A stretch of 64,000 bases of DNA from WLMZ01 sp031367435 (GTDB lineage Bacteria; Actinomycetota; Acidimicrobiia; Acidimicrobiales; Ilumatobacteraceae). Every line of letters starts with the position of its first letter. The stretch's first letter is position 1. Where the stretch lies: the NCBI GenBank assembly GCA_031367435.1, contig JANLPV010000187.1:1-64000 (forward strand). Reading direction: 5' to 3'. The position numbers were made by a program, and so were the translations under genes. Shown here piece after piece: positions 60,178 through 64,000 of the stretch. Below the pieces are notes generated by a model, which ran no database searches, had not been told where the DNA came from, and worked only from the letters and a program-made list of their open reading frames with translations.

Positions 60178-60852
60178 CTAGCCGCGCATCCGACTACGCC
60201 AGTCGTCTGGGTCGAGGCCCAGATCAATCATGCGCTGCCGAGCGAACAGGGGTGGCTGCAATGGCGCACCCTGTTTGATCTGCTCCACGAACTCGCCGTC
60301 TTCGGCCCACACGTGACACGTATTGAGGTTCATGCCCCACTGCGCTTGCTTTTCGGCACCCGTCAGCTCGCGCGGCAGAAACGACACATTGCCGGTTTCT
60401 TTCGCGAGGCTGGCGCGCATACTCCAAATGCACTGCACCGCAACCGGCGCCATCGCCTGCAGCAACGCCGTGGTATGAGTGCATCCGCGGGGACCACCGA
60501 AGAGTTCGCGCACGCGATGGGTGAACCCTCGCGCAATGGACAGGCCGATCAGCTTGTCGTAGTGCGTTGTGATGAGTGGGCAGGTGTCGTTGGGGTGAGT
60601 TTCGAAGTGCACCGTGACATCGACGATCTCCAACGTCGGGAACGCGATTTCCAGGTCGACCTGCATGTGATGGATCGTGAGCGGTTGGTCGTCCTCTTCG
60701 ATGTACAGCCGCGGGGGCTTTTGATCGCGAACCGCGCCACGGACGAGAAGGTTCGGATCCTTACGAAAGGCGCGTACGCGATACTCGCGGTCGTGCAGGA
60801 CTTCGAGGTCTGGGTCGTCGGCGAGAATGTCGTGTGTGTTGAACGTGCTCAC
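60178..60852 (-). CDS. DUF2889-domain protein
   Basis: The 224-residue protein matches DUF2889 with RGFTHRVRELFGGPRGCTHTTALLQAMAPVAVQCIWS as the conserved block. No catalytic motif I can name is visible. The His/Cys pair in GCTHTTALL and the histidine-rich HHMQVDLE segment could bind a metal or a cofactor. Homologues are often found in actinobacterial and proteobacterial clusters for CoA-linked degradation. Here it overlaps the small dehydrogenase gene by four bases, implying a functional part in the operon. No biochemical role is known to me. Confidence 0.82.
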   Translation of the reverse strand: MSTFNTHDILADDPDLEVLHDREYRVRAFRKDPNLLVRGAVRDQKPPRLYIEEDDQPLTIHHMQVDLEIAFPTLEIVDVTVHFETHPNDTCPLITTHYDKLIGLSIARGFTHRVRELFGGPRGCTHTTALLQAMAPVAVQCIWSMRASLAKETGNVSFLPRELTGAEKQAQWGMNLNTCHVWAEDGEFVEQIKQGAPLQPPLFARQRMIDLGLDPDDWRSRMRG

Positions 60853-61913
60853 GCGACCGGTGTATCAGCAATCAGTCGACCGAGCCGAACCAGCGAGGGC
60901 ATGGTGCTGCCTAAGGTCAACTCAATCTGCTTGCCCCACAGAAAGCAGCGATGCAACGGGTAATCGCGGTCAACGCCGACACCACCATGCAGATGCTGAG
61001 CGGCATGCAGCACTTGCAGGCCACCGTCACTCGCCCAGAACTTTGCACTCGCGACCTGCTCGGCGGCGGGCATACCCTGCCCGAGTCGCCACGCCGCCTG
61101 CCACGCGGTGAGCCGCACGGCCTCGGTGTTGATGTAGCTGTCGCCGGCGCGCTGGCTCACTGCCTGGAAGCTGGCGATCACCCGCTCGAACTGGATGCGC
61201 TCCTTCGTGTACGTAGCAGTGAGGCCAAGCGCACGCTGGCACACACCCGACATCAGCAGGCATTGTGCGGTGGTGGCAACATCGAGCAGCCACGACAGAC
61301 CATCGAGATCGGCCAACTTGGTCGCAGGACTGTTGGTGAAGGTCACACGCGCGTCGGGGATGCCCGATGTCGTGTTCTGCCGCTCGACCACGACGCCCTC
61401 GGCATCTGCTGCGACGACGTACAGACCGTCTGTGGTGGACACCACGAACGACGAAGCCGCGGTACCGGCCGGTACGCAGATCTTCTGCCCGGTAAGGCGC
61501 GAGTCCGACGATACGGATGAGGACGGTTCGTGCGGTGAGCCGACTGGCTCTTGCAATGCGATCGTGACGATGCGCTCACCCGAGGCAACTCCGGAAAGTT
61601 GATCGAGCGCTTCGAAGTGTGCCAACGCTGCGCCGGCAATCATCACCGCGTAGGCCGGAACCGGCGCCGTGGCGCGGCCGACCTCTTCGATCACCACTGC
61701 GATCTCGAGCGCGCCGAGGCCTGCACCACCCACCGATTCAGGCAGGCCGATGCCAACGATGCCGGCGTCGGCGAGGGTCTTCCATAGACCCATGTCGAGG
61801 CCGTGTTCGCTCGCCGCCGCTGCCTTCTGCGACTCGTTGGTAACCCGGTCGGTGAGGATGCGGTTGGTGAGCTCGCGCAGCTCGTTCTGCTCTGTTGAAA
61901 GTCTGAAGTCCAT
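60849..61913 (-). CDS. Acyl-CoA dehydrogenase, small subunit of a pair (FadE27/28 type)
   Basis: The ATG ending at 61913 (MDFRLSTEQNELRELTNRILTD) gives 354 residues; a GTG precedes it. The tail AAQHLHGGVGVDRDYPLHRCFLWGKQIELTLGSTMPSLVRLG has the small-subunit pattern also seen in chsE2. ERIQFERVIASFQAVSQRAGDSYI is the conserved helix. Its ATG shares a base with the stop of the large subunit (TGATG). Together they resemble FadE26-FadE27 (ChsE4-ChsE5), which acts early on cholesterol side chains. Confidence 0.9.
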   Translation of the reverse strand: MDFRLSTEQNELRELTNRILTDRVTNESQKAAAASEHGLDMGLWKTLADAGIVGIGLPESVGGAGLGALEIAVVIEEVGRATAPVPAYAVMIAGAALAHFEALDQLSGVASGERIVTIALQEPVGSPHEPSSSVSSDSRLTGQKICVPAGTAASSFVVSTTDGLYVVAADAEGVVVERQNTTSGIPDARVTFTNSPATKLADLDGLSWLLDVATTAQCLLMSGVCQRALGLTATYTKERIQFERVIASFQAVSQRAGDSYINTEAVRLTAWQAAWRLGQGMPAAEQVASAKFWASDGGLQVLHAAQHLHGGVGVDRDYPLHRCFLWGKQIELTLGSTMPSLVRLGRLIADTPVA

Positions 61914-63088
61914 CACTTACCTGCCCTTGGGAAACCGAGGCCGAACATCGAGATGAGATCGCGTTGCGTCTCGTTGGTGCCACCGCCGAATGTGAGAATG
62001 ACCATGCCGCGATACGACGATTCGAGCCGCGACCTCAAGACGGCACCGGGCGCGTCCGCTTTCAGGTACGCCACCGGTCCCATGACCTCGAACAGCAGCC
62101 GGAACGCTTCTTGGTAGAACTCGGTGCCGAAGACCTTCACCGACGACGCGTCGGCAACTTCGAGGGCACCCTGGGTAGCCGTCCATGCGACCTTCCAGTT
62201 GATGAGCCGCAGAAACTCGATCTTGGCGTGCACCTTTGCAAGGTTGATCTGCACCCATTCCTGATCGATGACACGACGACCATCGGGCAGCAACGTTTGC
62301 TTGGCCCAATCGCGAACCTCGGTATACGCACGGTCACACACGCCGGTGGAACACAACGTGACGCGCTCATGGTTGAGCTGATTGGTAATCAGGCGCCATC
62401 CCCCATTTTCCTCGCCCACCAGGTTCTTCGCAGAGACGCGCACATTGTCGAAGAACACCGCGTTGATGTCGTGCTCACCGATCAGGCTGAGGGGTTGAAT
62501 CGTGATGCCAGGCGTATCGAGCGGGAGGATGATGATGCTGATGCCCTTGTGCTTGGCAACCTCGGGGTTGGTACGCACCGCAAGCCAGCAGTAATCGGCA
62601 CCATTGGCCAAGCTCGTCCACATTTTTTGACCATTGATGATGTACTCCTCGCCGTCGCGCACGGCTCGGGTCTGCAGGCTAGCGAGGTCGGTGCCGGCGT
62701 TGGGCTCGCTGTAGCCGATACAGAAATGCAGATCGCCAGCGAGGATCTTCGGCAGGAAAAACGCGCGCTGTTCATCGGTGCCGAACTGCATGATCGTTGG
62801 GCCAACTGTGTTTATGCTGAGCATCGGCACCGGCGCCCCTGACCGCATCGACTCGTCGAAGAAGATGAACTGTTCGATCGCGCTCTTGCCTTGACCGCCG
62901 TACTCCTTCGGCCAACCAATGCCCGCCCAACCGTCGGCACACATCTGCTTCCAGACGCTGCGCGTCTTGGCAGAGATGCCGTGTCCCTGTGACAGTTCTG
63001 CCACGGTCTGCGGATCGAGCAATGTGTCGTAGTAGGCCCGCAGTTCGGCGCGTAAGGCCTCCTGCTCAGGCGTGTACCCAAGTTCCAT
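61913..63088 (-). CDS. Acyl-CoA dehydrogenase, large subunit (FadE26/ChsE4-like)
   Basis: The ATG ending at 63088 (MELGYTPEQEALRAELRAYYDTL) gives 391 residues. It follows FadE26 closely: MLSINTVGPTIMQFGTDEQRAFFLPKI, HFCIGYSEPNAGTDLASLQTRAVRDGEEYIINGQKMWTSL, WLAVRTNPEVAKHKGISIII and ILTFGGGTNETQRDLISMFGLGFPRA. FadE26 is the catalytic subunit of ChsE4-ChsE5, a first-cycle dehydrogenase for cholesterol side chains. The upstream operator at 63108 lies 19 bases before its ATG. The longer frame continuing upstream is antisense to the racemase gene. It is the first gene of the leftward seven-gene operon. Confidence 0.92.
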   Translation of the reverse strand: MELGYTPEQEALRAELRAYYDTLLDPQTVAELSQGHGISAKTRSVWKQMCADGWAGIGWPKEYGGQGKSAIEQFIFFDESMRSGAPVPMLSINTVGPTIMQFGTDEQRAFFLPKILAGDLHFCIGYSEPNAGTDLASLQTRAVRDGEEYIINGQKMWTSLANGADYCWLAVRTNPEVAKHKGISIIILPLDTPGITIQPLSLIGEHDINAVFFDNVRVSAKNLVGEENGGWRLITNQLNHERVTLCSTGVCDRAYTEVRDWAKQTLLPDGRRVIDQEWVQINLAKVHAKIEFLRLINWKVAWTATQGALEVADASSVKVFGTEFYQEAFRLLFEVMGPVAYLKADAPGAVLRSRLESSYRGMVILTFGGGTNETQRDLISMFGLGFPRAGK

Positions 63089-63107
63089 GCGGCGAACATA
63101 GCCGCTT

Positions 63108-63124
63108 TCTGACGGAGTGTCAGA
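63108..63124. promoter_or_regulatory. Candidate operator between the FadE26-like operon and the racemase gene
   Basis: TCTGACGGAGTGTCAGA is a perfect 6-5-6 inverted repeat. It lies 19 bases from the leftward ATG at 63088 and 52 bases before the rightward ATG at 63177. It can control both a seven-gene operon and the racemase. Confidence 0.73.
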
Positions 63125-63176
63125 TACGGACGGCACACACAACGGTGGCCAACACCCGCTGTGCAAGGATTGCCCG

Positions 63177-64000
63177 ATGGGTCCACTCAACGGGTTGCGC
63201 GTGATCGAATTGTCTGGGCAGGGTCCGGGACCGTACTGCGGAATGATGTTGGCTGACCTCGGCTGCGATGTCGTGGTGGTCGATCGGCCAGGCGACGCTG
63301 AACGCGCCGATACATCGAAGCCAGCAACGAATCTGTTCATGCGCGGCAAGCGCTCGATCGCTCTCGACCTCAAGCAACCCGGCGACGCTGAACTGCTGCT
63401 GACGTTGCTCGATGATGCCGATGTGTTCATCGATCCGTTTCGACCAGGTGTCTGCGAGCGCCTCGGTATCGGCCCCGATGTCGTGTGCACGCGAAACTCA
63501 CGCATCATCTACGGCCGAATGACCGGTTTCGGTCAGGAGGGCCCACTCGCGCTCACCGCCGGTCATGACATCGACTACATCGCACTCTCGGGCGCACTGT
63601 GGCTGCTCGGCCGCGAAGGTCAAAAGCCAACGCCTCCCATCAACCTTCTCGGCGACTTTGCTGGTGGCGGATTGATGTTGGCAATGGGCATCGCCGCGGC
63701 GGCATTCGAACGATCGGTGTCGGGCGTTGGCCAGGTGATCGATGCTGCGATGGTCGACGGCGCGGCGTTGGTGGCCGCACCATTTTTTCCCGCAACCGCT
63801 TCGGGTTACTGGGGACCACGCGGCACGAATCACATCGACACCGGCGCACACTTCTACGAGGTCTACGAATGCGCCGACGGCTCGTACATCGCGCTTGGCG
63901 CAATCGAGCCTCAGTTCTATGCCGAATTGCTCTCGAAGTTGGGTCTGTCCCCGCAGGAATTTCCACAATGGGACCGAGCCAAGTGGCCCATGTTCAAGCA
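63177..64000 (+). CDS. Alpha-methylacyl-CoA racemase (AMACR/Mcr type), 3' end beyond the window
   Basis: The ATG at 63177 (MGPLNGLRVIELSGQGPGPYCGMMLADLGCDV) begins a CaiB-fold protein of which 274 residues are seen. The racemase catalytic set can be read: His130 in GHDIDYIALSG, Asp160 in LLGDFAGGGLM and Glu244 in GAIEPQFYAEL. Their spacing is almost that of mycobacterial Mcr (His126, Asp156, Glu241), which separates it from ordinary CoA-transferases. It should interconvert 2R/2S methyl-branched acyl-CoAs such as C25 epimers of steroid side chains, so that stereospecific dehydrogenases can act. It is divergent from the FadE26-like operon with the operator between. Confidence 0.9.
   Translation, partial: MGPLNGLRVIELSGQGPGPYCGMMLADLGCDVVVVDRPGDAERADTSKPATNLFMRGKRSIALDLKQPGDAELLLTLLDDADVFIDPFRPGVCERLGIGPDVVCTRNSRIIYGRMTGFGQEGPLALTAGHDIDYIALSGALWLLGREGQKPTPPINLLGDFAGGGLMLAMGIAAAAFERSVSGVGQVIDAAMVDGAALVAAPFFPATASGYWGPRGTNHIDTGAHFYEVYECADGSYIALGAIEPQFYAELLSKLGLSPQEFPQWDRAKWPMFK

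Noticed and set aside
59377..60963. A 528-codon rightward open frame over the crotonase, DUF2889 and dehydrogenase genes
   Set aside because: Three real genes with clear motifs and coupled starts lie on the opposite strand; the frame is a shadow.
1..64000. Search for tRNA, rRNA, insertion sequences and integrases
   Set aside because: No recognisable RNA gene or transposase/integrase was seen by reading. A short RNA could still be missed without a covariance search.

Overview
The window is an almost gap-free catabolic stretch of an actinobacterial chromosome. I count about 61 protein genes, no rRNA or tRNA that I could see, and no transposase. The GC content looks like roughly 60%, GTG starts are common, and stop/start overlaps of the ATGA or GTGA type are frequent. 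Several genes match families best known from mycobacterial and rhodococcal steroid degradation (Ltp2, ChsH1, ChsH2, FadE28, FadE29, FadE30, IpdF, FadD17, a CYP125/142-type P450, an AMACR/Mcr-type racemase). PPE genes are absent and GC is lower than in mycobacteria, so a non-mycobacterial actinobacterium, possibly an Acidimicrobiia lineage, is my best guess. The taxonomy is inference.

Layout. 0-5.8 kb: a gene tail, a TetR regulator, a formylglycine-generating enzyme, a class II aldolase, a luciferase-like oxidoreductase, and a leftward TauD/SDR/enoyl-CoA hydratase operon. 5.8-15.9 kb: a rightward run of amidohydrolase, Zn-alcohol dehydrogenase, two acyl-CoA synthetases, SDR, a paired acyl-CoA dehydrogenase, SDR and a second TetR. 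16-22.3 kb: a different-looking segment with a multicopper oxidase, gene fragments (AbrB-like, OsmC-like), a complete hicAB toxin-antitoxin pair with a palindromic operator, a P450, a lipoprotein and an aminoglycoside-phosphotransferase-like kinase. 22.4-38.7 kb: SDR, LLM oxidoreductase, two more amidohydrolases, two tail-to-tail FadD17-like ligases, a molybdopterin oxidoreductase, a crotonase, a D-aminoacylase-like amidohydrolase, an aldehyde dehydrogenase and a beta-lactamase-fold hydrolase. 38.8-45.4 kb: a FadE29-like dehydrogenase and an LLM gene, divergent from an SDR-fadE30-ipdF-P450 operon. 45.4-52.7 kb: a leftward igr-type operon (LLM, acyl-CoA dehydrogenase, chsH2, chsE2, chsH1, ltp2, P450). 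52.9-64 kb: CoA-transferase, LLM, a YihY-type membrane protein, a seven-gene leftward operon with two more paired acyl-CoA dehydrogenases, and a divergent racemase cut by the window end.

How the genes fit together. P450s oxidise the terminal side-chain carbon, acyl-CoA synthetases activate it, a racemase sets C25 stereochemistry, and paired acyl-CoA dehydrogenases, hydratases and SDRs run beta-oxidation. ChsE/ChsH/Ltp2 removes the last three side-chain carbons. FadE30 and IpdF act on the C/D-ring remnant. Ring A/B genes (KstD, KshAB, HsaABCD) are not in this window, so it covers the side chain and the end of ring catabolism only. These roles come from family knowledge; the substrate in this organism is inferred.

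The most interesting regulatory signal is a 17-bp inverted repeat, TCTGA(C/T)-N5-GTCAGA. It occurs seven times, always in a promoter region, five times between divergent genes. It does not resemble the KstR or KstR2 operators and defines a candidate regulon across this window. The TetR gene ending at 15851 is a candidate regulator because the run it closes carries one of the sites.
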